This document shows, piece after piece, positions 33,126-41,311 of a DNA stretch of 64,000 nt. Made by a program: the position numbers and the translations under genes. Source of the DNA: Microbacterium sp. cf332 (GTDB taxonomy: Bacteria; Actinomycetota; Actinomycetes; Actinomycetales; Microbacteriaceae); contig NZ_FNKN01000003.1 in assembly GCF_900102175.1 (NCBI RefSeq), positions 496,414 through 560,413 on the forward strand. The letters are read 5' to 3'. The notes beneath the pieces are model-generated. The model was not told where the DNA came from, ran no database searches, and saw nothing but the letters and a program-made list of their open reading frames with translations. Position 1 is the stretch's first letter; the number at the start of each line of letters is the position of its first letter.

Positions 33126-34238
33126 TCAGAGGCGCTCGATCGTGTAGTCGATGCACTTGATCAGCTGACGCACGTCCTCGGGTTCGATCGACACGAACGT
33201 CGCGATGCGCAGCTGGTTGCGGCCGAGCTTGCGGTACGGCTCGGTGTCGACGATGCCGTTGCCCCGCAGGCTCTTGGCGACCGCTGCGGCGTCGACCGAG
33301 TCGTCGAAGTCGATCGTGACGACCACGGGCGAGCGGTCGGCGGTGTCGGCGACGAAGGGCGTCGCGTGCTCGGACGCCTCGGCCCAGTCGTACAGCGCCG
33401 ATGACGACTCCGCGGTGCGGTCGGCGGCCCACTGCAGTCCGCCGTTGCTGTGGATCCACTCGAGCTGCTTGTCGAGCAGGTAGAGCGTCGCGACGGCGGG
33501 GGTGTTCAGCGTCTGGTTCAGGCGCGAGTTGTCGAGCGCGTTCTTGAGGCTGAGGAATTCGGGGATGTAACGGCCCGAGGCCGCGACCCGCTCGATCCGC
33601 TCGATCGCCGCGGGGGAGACCGCTGCGAACCAGATGCCGCCGTCGGAGCCGAGGTTCTTCTGCGGGGCGAAGTAGTAGACGTCGCACTGCGAGACCGAGA
33701 AGTCGATCCCGCCCGCGGCACTCGTGGCGTCGATCACCGTGAGGGCGCCCGCGTCGCCGGCCACGCGGCGCACCGGAGCGGCGACGCCGGTCGAGGTCTC
33801 GTTATGCGGCCAGGCGTAGACGTCGACGCCCTCGACCGCCTCGGGGGCGATGCTCGAGCCGGGCGCGGCCTTGCGGATGTCGGGCGCCTGCAGCCACGGT
33901 GCGGAGGCGGCGGTGCCGAACTTCCCGCCGAACTCGCCGAAGACGAGGTTCTGGCTGCGGTTCTCGATGAGGCCGAACGCCGCGGCATCCCAGAACGCCG
34001 TCGATCCGCCGTTGCCGAGGATGATCTCGTATCCGTTGGGCAGCCGCAGCAGATCGGAGAGGCCGGACCGTACCTGGCCGACCAGGCTCTTCACGGGCGA
34101 CTGGCGGTGCGACGTGCCCAGCAGGATCGAGCCGGGACCCGACAGGGCAGCGACCTGCTCCGGACGGATCTTGGCGGGGCCGCAGCCGAAGCGGCCGTCG
34201 CGGGGAAGGATGTCTCGGGGCAGGGTGACGTGCGCCAT
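33126..34238 (-). CDS. serC: Phosphoserine transaminase
   Basis: A 370-residue class V aminotransferase, step two of serine synthesis (3-phosphohydroxypyruvate plus glutamate to phosphoserine). Seen: FGCGPAKIRPEQ start, LGTSHRQSPVKSLV (substrate phosphate contacts), LGNGGSTAFWDAAAFGL, DATSAAGGIDF, and the PLP lysine in YFAPQKNLGSDGG. Length and motifs match the actinobacterial SerC form (TIGR01366-like). ATG at 34238. Divergent from the DtxR-family gene. Confidence 0.96.
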   Translation of the reverse strand: MAHVTLPRDILPRDGRFGCGPAKIRPEQVAALSGPGSILLGTSHRQSPVKSLVGQVRSGLSDLLRLPNGYEIILGNGGSTAFWDAAAFGLIENRSQNLVFGEFGGKFGTAASAPWLQAPDIRKAAPGSSIAPEAVEGVDVYAWPHNETSTGVAAPVRRVAGDAGALTVIDATSAAGGIDFSVSQCDVYYFAPQKNLGSDGGIWFAAVSPAAIERIERVAASGRYIPEFLSLKNALDNSRLNQTLNTPAVATLYLLDKQLEWIHSNGGLQWAADRTAESSSALYDWAEASEHATPFVADTADRSPVVVTIDFDDSVDAAAVAKSLRGNGIVDTEPYRKLGRNQLRIATFVSIEPEDVRQLIKCIDYTIERL

Positions 34239-34362
34239 GAGCCGATTCTAGGGGCGACGCCCGGGGTCGCCGTGCCACGGGGCGGAGGTAAGGGCAGCCT
34301 CCGATGTCGTCACCAGCGGATAGGCTGGAACCCTTCCAACCGCGCGTACGACAAGGGCTGTG

Positions 34363-35061
34363 ATGACCGATCTCATCGACACGACAGAGATGTATCTGCG
34401 TACCATCCTCGAACTCGAGGAAGAGGCGATCGTCCCTCTGCGCGCCCGCATCTCCGAGCGTCTCGGCCACTCCGGACCCACCGTCTCGCAGACCGTCGGC
34501 CGCATGGAGCGCGACGGTCTCGTCGTCGTCTCGGAGGACCGTTCGCTCGAGCTGACCGACAGCGGTCGGCAGAAGGCCGTCGACGTCATGCGCAAGCACC
34601 GTCTGGCCGAGCGCCTGCTGAGCGATGTCATCGGGCTCGACTGGGCGTACGTGCACGAAGAGGCGTGTCGCTGGGAGCACGTGATGAGCGAGCTCGTCGA
34701 GCGCCGCCTCATCGAGCTGCTGGGCCACCCGACCGAGTCGCCGTACGGCAACCCGATCCCCGGTCTCGACCAGCTCGGCGACGTGCCGGCGCGCACCTTC
34801 GACGACGGCGTCGTCGGCCTGGTCCGCCTGCTCAACGAGACGGGCGGACCCATCGAGGGCACCGTTCGTCGCCTCGCCGAGCCGGCTCAGGTCGACCCCG
34901 AACTGCTGCAGCAGCTGCGCGCCGCGGGAGTCGTCCCGGGGGGCGAGGGCACCTTCCAGTTCTCCGAGGGGTACGTCCTCGTGCAGATGGACGGCACCGA
35001 CGAGGGTCTCGAGCTGCCGGTCGAGGTCGCCTCGCACATCTTCCTCACGCGCCGCGACTGA
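34363..35061 (+). CDS. DtxR/IdeR-family metal-dependent regulator
   Basis: A 232-residue metalloregulator. Seen: N-terminal winged helix (TTEMYLRTILELEEEAIVPLRARISERLGHSGPTVSQTVGRMERDGLV), dimerisation/metal-binding domain with HRLAERLLSDVIGLDWAYVHEEACRWEHVMS (His and Glu ligands, Cys in EEACRWEH as in IdeR) and HPTESPYGNPIP, and a C-terminal SH3-like FeoA domain. The Cys in EEACRWEH favours iron sensing (IdeR-like) over manganese. ATG at 34363; the GTG directly before it would add one Met. AAGGG ribosome binding site. No operator target is identified here. Confidence 0.93.
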   Translation: MTDLIDTTEMYLRTILELEEEAIVPLRARISERLGHSGPTVSQTVGRMERDGLVVVSEDRSLELTDSGRQKAVDVMRKHRLAERLLSDVIGLDWAYVHEEACRWEHVMSELVERRLIELLGHPTESPYGNPIPGLDQLGDVPARTFDDGVVGLVRLLNETGGPIEGTVRRLAEPAQVDPELLQQLRAAGVVPGGEGTFQFSEGYVLVQMDGTDEGLELPVEVASHIFLTRRD

Positions 35062-35155
35062 CGGCGGTCCGCCCGCCGGCGAGTCTGAGCGTCGGGTGGG
35101 TAAGGCGACCACAGCGTGACTTATTCGTTACCTTCCGGTAGCCTCGAGAAGTCTT

Positions 35156-35263
35156 CAGGCGAGAAGCCCGCCCGAGACCGCCGCCTGGATTGCCTCTTCG
35201 GCTCGTCGTCCACGCGGTGACACCCGAAACGTCGCGTGCATCGTCACGCAGTATCGACGAGCC
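35156..35263 (+). ncRNA. Structured 5' leader upstream of the M23 peptidase
   Basis: Two successive helices before the TTG start at 35301: CAGGCG/CGCCTG (35156-35161 with 35182-35187), and a 9-bp perfect GGCTCGTCG/CGACGAGCC (35200-35208 with 35255-35263). The second encloses an inner helix (35214-35221 with 35243-35249). A possible promoter (GTGACT, 17 bp, TAGCCT) precedes it at about 35116-35144. c-di-AMP (ydaO) riboswitches are known before actinobacterial wall-hydrolase genes, but I cannot match its conserved bases, so only structure is claimed. Confidence 0.4.
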
Positions 35264-35300
35264 AGCGCAGACCACCGCGCAGAGGCGCCGGAGGACTGAT

Positions 35301-36197
35301 TTGGCTGAACACAACGATTCGTCGGTAGACGTACCCGAGGTCGACACGACGAATCCCGACCGCTCTGGTCGCGCTCTGCGTGCCCCGCGCCGTTTCTCGG
35401 TAGCGAAGAGGCAATCCCGTGAGGTCGCACCCGCAGACAACCGAGCCGCACGCCGCCGTCGCGGTCGCGTGAACCCCGTCCGCAGCACCTTCACGGTCGC
35501 CGCCGTCGTCGGTCTCGTCGCCACCGTCGCGATCCCGGCCTTCGCTGCGGTCCGCAGCACGTCGGCCGATGCCATGACGCTGCAGCAGGTCGCTGCCAAC
35601 AACGCGCAGTCGATCGTCGTGGCGTCCGAGGTCGCACCCGCCGCCCTCGACCGCAGCGGCTTCACAGCGACCACGCCCGAAGAGATCCAGAAGAAGAAGG
35701 ACGAGGAGGCAGCCGCCAAGGCCGCCGCCGAAGCCCTCGCGAACCGCATCTCTGCGAGCAGTTCGACCGCCTCGTACAGTCAGTCGATTCCGCTCGTCGC
35801 CCCGGGCTCGGGTCTGGTGCGCCGGCCGCTGATGTCGTTCAACAACTTCGGCACCCCGTACGCCGGTCACCGCGGCACCGACTACATGGCCGACCGCGGC
35901 ACGCCGATCTACTCGGTCGCCGACGGCACCGTCGTCGCGTCGAGCGAGAGCGGCCCCGGTTGGGGTGTCTACGTCAAGGTCGCCCACAACATCAACGGCA
36001 CCAACGTCACCAGCCTCTACGCGCACATGGACTGGGGCACCCGGGCCGTGCAGGTCGGCGACACCGTCTCGGCGGGTCAGCTGCTCGGCCAGGTCGGCGA
36101 CACGGGCCGCGCGTTCGGAACCCACCTGCACCTCGAGATCGTGGTCGACGGCGCGTACATGAACGCCGAGTCGTGGCTCGTCGCCAACGCCGGCTGA
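35301..36197 (+). CDS. M23-family (LytM) metallopeptidase, membrane-anchored or secreted
   Basis: A 298-residue cell-wall peptidase. Order: basic, disordered cytoplasmic N-terminus, a hydrophobic helix (FTVAAVVGLVATVAIPAFAAV) that is either a signal peptide or anchor, a Lys/Ala/Glu-rich coiled segment (EEIQKKKDEEAAAKAAAEALANR), then the LytM domain with zinc ligands in GHRGTDYMA (HxxxD) and HLHLEIVVDG (HxH). YAHMDWG is the third conserved block. The TTG at 35301 (LAEHNDSSVDV) has GGAGG 6 bases upstream and is preferred over an upstream start at 35190 that would fall inside the structured leader. Cleaves peptidoglycan cross-bridges, by family. Confidence 0.9.
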   Translation: MAEHNDSSVDVPEVDTTNPDRSGRALRAPRRFSVAKRQSREVAPADNRAARRRRGRVNPVRSTFTVAAVVGLVATVAIPAFAAVRSTSADAMTLQQVAANNAQSIVVASEVAPAALDRSGFTATTPEEIQKKKDEEAAAKAAAEALANRISASSSTASYSQSIPLVAPGSGLVRRPLMSFNNFGTPYAGHRGTDYMADRGTPIYSVADGTVVASSESGPGWGVYVKVAHNINGTNVTSLYAHMDWGTRAVQVGDTVSAGQLLGQVGDTGRAFGTHLHLEIVVDGAYMNAESWLVANAG

Positions 36198-36254
36198 CGA
36201 CACGCACCATCCGTTCATCTCCCGGCGACCTCTAGCGGTCGGGGGTGTATTACC

Positions 36255-36414
36255 CTGAACGCGACGCTCGCGCACGCCGAGGGGAGAGCTGATGGGACCA
36301 GTACCAGGCATTCGAACCGTGAATGCGATCGGACGCTACGTCCTGCGGCATCGTGTGCACCACTGCGGCCTCGGCCGTGATTCAAGGCGCTGTCTTCATG
36401 ACAGCGCCTTTTTT
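36255..36414 (+). ncRNA. Candidate small RNA or attenuated leader ending in a strong terminator
   Basis: The 314-base gap between the M23 gene and the HNH gene holds a possible promoter (extended -10 TGTATTAC at 36246-36253) and, about 130 bases on, a canonical terminator (36384-36414). A small frame starts at ATG 36292 behind GGGAGAG and crosses the terminator, so a leader peptide with attenuation is an alternative. No Rfam family recognised by eye. Confidence 0.35.
36384..36414 (+). terminator. Canonical rho-independent terminator
   Basis: AAGGCGCTGTC, loop TTCAT, GACAGCGCCTT, then TTTT: one of very few T-tracted terminators here. It lies 187 bases beyond the M23 stop and 97 bases before the HNH start. 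Confidence 0.9.
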
Positions 36415-36511
36415 CGTGCCCACACCCCGGCGGGATCTGCCCGCACGGTGTGCGCGTCGTCGATCACCGAACATCCGCTGAAGCCGTCAGGGCAGTTCGT
36501 GAGGACAGGAA

Positions 36512-37009
36512 ATGCGCACTCTGGTACTGAACGCCGGGTATGAGCCACTCGCTGTGGTGTCGTTCCGTCGGGCCCTCCTCCTGGTGTTGAACGACAAGGC
36601 GACGATCGTCGAGCACGTCGTCCACGACCCCGTTCTCGGGATCGATGGGACGTACGAGCGCCCGGCGGTCATCGTCCTGACCCGGTACGTCCGCATCCCG
36701 AATGCGCGACGAGTGCCCGTCACGCGGCGGGGGGTGCTGCGTCGCGACGCGCACCGCTGCGCATACTGCGGAAAGGCGGCGTCGACCATCGACCACGTGA
36801 TGCCGCGCTCGCGCGGCGGCAGCAACTCGTGGGAGAACCTCGTCGCCTGCTGCCTGCGGTGCAACAACATGAAGAGCGACCACACCCCGCAGGAGATGGG
36901 GTGGGAGCTGCGCTGGCTGCCGAAGCCGCCGCGCGGTCCGCAGTGGACCGTGCGGGGCACCGAACGCACCGATCCGCGCTGGGAGCCCTACCTGTCGCTC
37001 GCGGCCTGA
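36512..37009 (+). CDS. HNH endonuclease
   Basis: A 165-residue protein widespread as a single conserved gene in actinobacteria. Seen: N-terminal MRTLVLNAGYEPLAVVSFRRALLLVLNDKA, then an HNH domain with zinc CxxC pairs (CAYCGK and CLRCNN), the ββα core STIDHVMPRSRGGSNSWENLVACC, and a C-terminal WELRWLPKPPRGPQW. GAGGACAGGA ribosome binding site before the ATG. Not linked to a phage or restriction locus; despite the nuclease fold its cellular role is unknown. Transcription may come partly from read-through of the candidate leader upstream. Confidence 0.92.
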   Translation: MRTLVLNAGYEPLAVVSFRRALLLVLNDKATIVEHVVHDPVLGIDGTYERPAVIVLTRYVRIPNARRVPVTRRGVLRRDAHRCAYCGKAASTIDHVMPRSRGGSNSWENLVACCLRCNNMKSDHTPQEMGWELRWLPKPPRGPQWTVRGTERTDPRWEPYLSLAA

Positions 37010-37024
37010 TCGTCGCTGCGTGCG

Positions 37025-37675
37025 CTACTCCGCTTGTCGGCCGTAGGCGCGCAGGAACGCGTCGGCGCCATCGGTCATGATCTGTCGAACCCGCTCGGCA
37101 TCGGTCCGGCGGCGAGCCGGCTCATTGAGAACCCGGAGCGTTGTGAGGGCATGGAAATGCTCGGCGGCGAGCCCCGGGTCGTCGAGCTCGAGCAGGCCCG
37201 CGGACGCGAAGTGAGCGAAGCGCTCGGCGAGGACGTCGGCGTGCGCTCGGTCCAGAGGGTGGTCCTCGAGCTCGGGCAGGAGTGACTCGTTTTCCGAGAT
37301 CAGCTTGATCGCGGCAGCGTAGTTCGTCGACGTGGCGAGGAAGCCCCCGAGTTCGGCAGCGAACGCGCTCACGGCCCGGTGCAGACCGCCGTGCGCGTCG
37401 AGCGCGATGGCGTCCGGCAGGTGCTTCTCGGCCAGCTCGCGGAGGGTGCTCACGGCTGTCTCGCCCGCGTTCTCGACGACTCCGAGCAGGAGCCGCCGCT
37501 TGTCGCCGTAGTAGTCGTAGACGGTGCGCTTGGACACACCCGCGCGTGCGGACACCGCATCCATACTCGATCGCTCGACGCCCACCTCGACGAAAAGCTC
37601 TCTCGCCGCCGTCAGTATCGCGGAGCGCTTCTGCTCTTGGCCTCGCCGGACCGGGCTCGCATCGATCATCGTCAT
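37025..37675 (-). CDS. TetR-family repressor
   Basis: A 216-residue regulator. Seen: N-terminal helix-turn-helix RSAILTAARELFVEVGVERSSMDAVSARAGVSKRTVYDYYGDKRRLL, then an all-helical ligand-binding domain with a C-terminal TetR_C-type ELDDPGLAAEHFHALTTLRVLNEPARR. Two starts close together, ATG 37675 (MTMIDASP) and ATG 37669 (MIDASP), share the GAGGAGAAGG ribosome binding site. It is divergent from an ABC exporter operon, with the palindrome TACACC-N4-GGTGTA between them, so it likely represses both itself and the exporter until its drug-like inducer binds. Confidence 0.92.
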   Translation of the reverse strand: MTMIDASPVRRGQEQKRSAILTAARELFVEVGVERSSMDAVSARAGVSKRTVYDYYGDKRRLLLGVVENAGETAVSTLRELAEKHLPDAIALDAHGGLHRAVSAFAAELGGFLATSTNYAAAIKLISENESLLPELEDHPLDRAHADVLAERFAHFASAGLLELDDPGLAAEHFHALTTLRVLNEPARRRTDAERVRQIMTDGADAFLRAYGRQAE

Positions 37676-37718
37676 CCTTCTCCTCGCAGCCCGAACTCTA
37701 CACCGACCAGTGCAGGGA

Positions 37719-37734
37719 TACACCACACGGTGTA
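37719..37734. promoter_or_regulatory. Operator palindrome between tetR-like gene and ABC exporter
   Basis: TACACCACACGGTGTA: perfect 6-bp arms with a 4-base spacer, 12 bases before the exporter GTG and 44 bases before the repressor start. An extra half-site TACACC lies at 37699-37704. Binding by the adjacent TetR protein is inferred from position. Confidence 0.7.
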
Positions 37735-37745
37735 GTGTACCTGGC

Positions 37746-38669
37746 GTGCAGAAGACAACCGAGGTATCTCTCCGAGCTCACGATCTCGTCAAGCGCTACG
37801 GAACCGTCACCGCCGTCGACGGTCTCTCGTTCCACGTGCGCCCCGGGCTGGTGACGGGCTTTCTCGGACCGAACGGAGCGGGCAAGTCCACCACCCTCCG
37901 CATGTTTCTCGGCTTGGATAAACCCACGAGCGGCGCCGCGACCGTGAACGGGCGTCGCATGCATGAGTTGGACCATCCGATGCGGGTGATCGGAGCCATG
38001 CTCGATGCACGTGCCGTCCACCCGCGGCGTACGGCCGTGGATCATCTGGCGTCCGTCGCGCGCGCCGGGGGCGTGCCGCGGGGACGGATCGGCGAGGTCC
38101 TGGAATTGGTGGGCCTGGCTGAAGCGGGGAACCGGCCGGCCGGCGACTTCTCCCTGGGGATGAAGCAACGGCTGGGGATCGCTACCGCGTTGATCGGCGA
38201 CCCCGGCATCGTCATCTTCGACGAACCCCTCAACGGCCTCGACCCCGAAGGCATCCGCTGGGCTCGATCCCTGATGCGCGAGCTCGCTGCGGAAGGCCGA
38301 TCGGTGCTGTTCTCGAGCCACCTGATGGGTGAGATGCAACTCACCGCGGACCGCCTCGTCGTCATCAACCGCGGTCGCCTGCTCGCAGACCAGGCCCTGG
38401 ACGACTTCATCGCCTCGCACACGAACGAGCATGTTCGCGTGCGCACTCCGGATGTCGCGGTCCTGCGTGATGCGCTCATGCGAGCCGGCTTCCTGGTGCG
38501 GGCAGACGCCGATCGCACCGACGTCCTCATCGTCGCGGGAGTGACGACGGAGAGTGTCGGCCGCATCGCCGCCGCTTCCGACGCCGAGGTGTTCGAGCTC
38601 ACCCTTGTTCGGGATTCGCTCGAAGATGCGTTTCTCGCCATGACCACGATCGAGCAGAAGGCCGCCTGA
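37746..38669 (+). CDS. ABC exporter ATP-binding protein
   Basis: A 307-residue ATPase of the drug/antibiotic export (ABC-2, CcmA/DrrA-like) class. Seen: Walker A LGPNGAGKSTT, Q-loop, a DrrA-type signature FSLGMKQRLGIA, Walker B VIFDEPLNGLDPEG, H-loop VLFSSHLMGEM, and a C-terminal accessory domain (HVRVRTPDVAVLRDALM ... EDAFLAMT). GTG at 37746; the longer upstream frame reads into the tetR-like gene on the other strand. The permease gene starts one base after the stop. Confidence 0.92.
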   Translation: MQKTTEVSLRAHDLVKRYGTVTAVDGLSFHVRPGLVTGFLGPNGAGKSTTLRMFLGLDKPTSGAATVNGRRMHELDHPMRVIGAMLDARAVHPRRTAVDHLASVARAGGVPRGRIGEVLELVGLAEAGNRPAGDFSLGMKQRLGIATALIGDPGIVIFDEPLNGLDPEGIRWARSLMRELAAEGRSVLFSSHLMGEMQLTADRLVVINRGRLLADQALDDFIASHTNEHVRVRTPDVAVLRDALMRAGFLVRADADRTDVLIVAGVTTESVGRIAAASDAEVFELTLVRDSLEDAFLAMTTIEQKAA

Positions 38670-38670
38670 C

Positions 38671-39426
38671 ATGAACCTCTTCGCTTCCGAGTGGATCAAA
38701 GCGCGCAGCGTCCACAGCACGTGGATCCTCGCTGCCTCGGCAGTCGTCGTGACGGTGATGGTCAGCCTGCTGGGGGTCAGTGGGCTCGTGGCCGATGGGC
38801 AGACCGCCCTCCCGACCGATTTCGACCCCACCGGCATCAGCTTCAAGGGCATCCTCGTCGGTCAGATCCTTCTCGCGACCATCGGTGCGCAGGCCATCAC
38901 CAGTGAATACGGCTCGGGGCAGATCATCACGAGCCTCGCCATCGTGCCCCGGCGCGGGGCCCTGTTGGCGTCGAAGCTGGCGGTTTCGGCGCTCATCGGC
39001 ATGGTCGTCGCGGTCGCAGCGGTGGCAGGCAGCTTCGGCGCCACTCAAGCCGCGCTCGCTACGGCCGGTCTGCCCCTGTCGGCGCTCGATGATCCTGATA
39101 CTGCTCGGGCCATCGCCTGCGCCATCGTGTACCTCGTTCTCACGGCCGTCCTCGGCCTCGGGTTCGGCATCATCACACGAAGCTCCTCCGGTGCGCTCGC
39201 GATCATCGTGACGGTCGCGCTTCTCGTGCCCGCTCTCGCCCCGGGGATGCCCGGGGCTCTGGGTGAGTTCGCGGGGACGTATTGGCCCACGACGGCTGGC
39301 CAGGCCTCTTATGCGGTCGCGACGACGAGCGGGATGCCGCCGCTGGTGGGGCTCGGGATCATGGCGATCTTTTCCCTAGGGACGACCCTCGGCGCTCTCG
39401 TCGTCCTCAGAGCGCGTGACGTGTGA
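38671..39426 (+). CDS. ABC-2-type transporter permease
   Basis: A 251-residue integral membrane protein with about six helices: ILAASAVVVTVMVSLLGVSG, GILVGQILLATIGAQAI, ALIGMVVAVAAVAGSFG, AIACAIVYLVLTAVLGLGFGII, GALAIIVTVALLVPALAPG, and LGIMAIFSLGTTLGALVVL. Conserved-looking EYGSGQIITSLAIVPRRG is the typical ABC-2 intracellular loop. It begins MNLFASEWIKARSVHSTW, as such permeases usually do. It follows the ATPase gene by one base and forms the exporter with it. Substrate unknown; the local TetR gene implies a toxic small molecule. Confidence 0.9.
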   Translation: MNLFASEWIKARSVHSTWILAASAVVVTVMVSLLGVSGLVADGQTALPTDFDPTGISFKGILVGQILLATIGAQAITSEYGSGQIITSLAIVPRRGALLASKLAVSALIGMVVAVAAVAGSFGATQAALATAGLPLSALDDPDTARAIACAIVYLVLTAVLGLGFGIITRSSSGALAIIVTVALLVPALAPGMPGALGEFAGTYWPTTAGQASYAVATTSGMPPLVGLGIMAIFSLGTTLGALVVLRARDV

Positions 39427-39437
39427 CGTCGTTCCGC

Positions 39438-39992
39438 TCATGTGTGCTTCGCGCGTAAGCGGGCCTTCTTCGCGTGGTTGCCGCACGTGTTCATGTCGCA
39501 CCACCGTCGAGTGCGGCTCCTGCTGGCGTCGAAGAACGCCGCACGACAGGTCGGTGAGGCGCACAGAGCAAGCGCGCCGGGTCGCGCGCCGGAGATGATG
39601 TCCACCGCATCCGCGGCGACGACCCCCAGTGCGGCGTCGACCGTGGCGGGGGAGCCGAGGTGCCAGCGCCGTTCGCCGGCATCGGTCAGCACCGAGCTCG
39701 CCGTGCCGCGTGCACTGAACTCGTTGATCTGTGCCACCGCGTCTGGCGGCAACGTCGCATCCTGAGCGCGCGCCGTCGCGGCCGCATGGATCGCCTCGCG
39801 CAGGACGTAGGCCCGATCGAGGTCCGACGCCGAGCACTGCGCGACCGCCAGATCGAACTCGTCGAACCAGGCCTGCAGTCGAGCTGGTGTGGGAATGCGC
39901 TCGACTCTGGCGCCGTGCCGCTCGGTCAGCGTGCCCGTGAAGCTCGTCGCCAGCACCGAGCCGATCCGGAACTCGGGAAAGTCGTCTGACAT
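39438..39992 (-). CDS. CGNR zinc-finger regulator (ABATE domain)
   Basis: A 184-residue predicted transcription regulator. Seen: N-terminal ABATE (ligand-binding) domain with LQAWFDEFDLAVAQCS, RAYVLREAIHAAA and INEFSARGT, and a C-terminal CGNR zinc finger: LCASPTCRAAFFDASRSRTRRWCDMNTCGNHAKKARLRAK, with four zinc cysteines. Members are thought to bind DNA through the CGNR finger. ATG at 39992. Divergent from an epoxide-hydrolase-like gene with a 12-bp inverted repeat between them, suggesting it controls that gene. Confidence 0.93.
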   Translation of the reverse strand: MSDDFPEFRIGSVLATSFTGTLTERHGARVERIPTPARLQAWFDEFDLAVAQCSASDLDRAYVLREAIHAAATARAQDATLPPDAVAQINEFSARGTASSVLTDAGERRWHLGSPATVDAALGVVAADAVDIISGARPGALALCASPTCRAAFFDASRSRTRRWCDMNTCGNHAKKARLRAKHT

Positions 39993-40000
39993 GGCACCAC

Positions 40001-40046
40001 CATAGCCGGTTCCATTAGGTGTGGATCTCTGGTAGAACCGGCTATG
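40001..40046. promoter_or_regulatory. Paired inverted operator between CGNR regulator and hydrolase
   Basis: CATAGCCGGTTC (40001-40012) and its exact complement GAACCGGCTATG (40035-40046), centres 34 bp apart, in a 92-base divergent promoter. Each arm carries a CCGG core with outer TA bases. Likely binding site for the CGNR protein; binding not demonstrated. Confidence 0.7.
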
Positions 40047-40084
40047 ACGGTTCGCGCCCGCGTGCTGCGACGAATGGAGTGAAC

Positions 40085-41311
40085 ATGACCGCTTCCCACC
40101 CGTCAGAGTCGGTATCGCCGTTCACTCCGCAGGTGACGGATGCCGAGCTCAACGACCTGCGTGCGCGCCTGGGCGCGGCCCGTCTGCCCGAACGCGAGAC
40201 CACGCGGCTCGACGCCGGCGGGCGGGAGCGCTGGCAGCAGGGTCCGCCGCTCGCCGACGTCGCCAGCCTCATCGACTACTGGCGAACGGCCTACGACTGG
40301 CGCCCGTTCGAGCGGCGTCTCGCCGAGATCGGTCAGTTCCGCACGGTCGTCGACGGCCTCGGCATCCATTTCCTTCACCGCCGGTCGTCGCGCCCCGATG
40401 CGGTGCCGTTGATCATGACGCACGGCTGGCCGGGCAGTGTCGCCGAGTTCGTCGACGTGATCGATGACCTCGCAGAGCCGAACGAGCCGACCCTTCCGGC
40501 CTTCCATGTCGTGGCGCCGTCGCTGCCGGGATACGGCTACTCCGACAAGCCCGATGAATCCGGATGGGGCACCGAGCGGATCGCCGCAGCGTGGATCCAG
40601 CTCATGGCACGCCTGGGCTACGACCGGTTCCTGGCGCACGGCGGCGACTGGGGCGGTCCCATCACGATCGCGCTCGCCGGACGGTTTCCGAGCCATGTGA
40701 TCGGGATGCACACGACCACGCCGCAAAGTCCGCCGGGTCTCAGCATCGATGGTCTCGACGCGACCGAGCGGCGGTGGGTCGACGAGACGCGCGCGTTCGA
40801 AGAAAACCGACTCGCCTACGCGAAGGTCATGGCGACGTCGCCGCAGACCATCGGCTACGCGCTGGTCGACTCTCCGCTGGGCTTGCTCGCGTGGATACTG
40901 GAGAAGTTCTCCGAGTGGACGGACACGGTCGACACCCCCTTCGAGAGCATCACGCGCGACCGGCTGCTCGACAACGTGACGCTCTACTGGCTGACGCGCA
41001 CAGGTGCGTCAGCGGCGCGCATCTACTTCGAGAGCCACCAGTCGCTCGACCCCCACCTCCGTGTCGACGTGCCAGCCGCTCTCACGACGTATCCCCACGA
41101 CATCGAGAAGCACCCCCGTCCGTGGGCGGCGCAGCGCTTCCGAAACATCGTCCGGTGGCGAGAAGCGGAGCGCGGCGGGCACTTCCCGTCGCTCGAGATG
41201 CCCGGCGCCTTCGTCGACGATCTGCGGCAGGGGCTCGCCGCCGTGCTCGCGAAGGCCGGGAATCAGAGTGTCGCGGACGAGGGCGGAGAGAGCGCCTTCC
41301 GCATCCGGTAA
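40085..41311 (+). CDS. Epoxide hydrolase-family alpha/beta hydrolase
   Basis: A 408-residue enzyme of the microsomal-type epoxide hydrolase family, which opens epoxides to diols through an aspartyl ester. Seen: the EHN N-terminal domain (FTPQVTDAELNDLRARLGAARLP), oxyanion HGWPG (113-117), PSLPGYGYS, nucleophile Asp188 in AHGGDWGGP, cap tyrosines (e.g. in YPHDIEKHP) and catalytic His in ERGGHFPSLEMP. ATG at 40085. A TTG or longer start is not supported because the preceding bases form the operator. Probably regulated by the divergent CGNR gene. Physiological substrate unknown. Confidence 0.92.
   Translation: MTASHPSESVSPFTPQVTDAELNDLRARLGAARLPERETTRLDAGGRERWQQGPPLADVASLIDYWRTAYDWRPFERRLAEIGQFRTVVDGLGIHFLHRRSSRPDAVPLIMTHGWPGSVAEFVDVIDDLAEPNEPTLPAFHVVAPSLPGYGYSDKPDESGWGTERIAAAWIQLMARLGYDRFLAHGGDWGGPITIALAGRFPSHVIGMHTTTPQSPPGLSIDGLDATERRWVDETRAFEENRLAYAKVMATSPQTIGYALVDSPLGLLAWILEKFSEWTDTVDTPFESITRDRLLDNVTLYWLTRTGASAARIYFESHQSLDPHLRVDVPAALTTYPHDIEKHPRPWAAQRFRNIVRWREAERGGHFPSLEMPGAFVDDLRQGLAAVLAKAGNQSVADEGGESAFRIR

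Noticed and set aside
35120..35300. Naming the M23 leader a c-di-AMP (ydaO) riboswitch
   Set aside because: Stems are visible, but the conserved ydaO bases could not be matched by eye, so only a structured leader is claimed.
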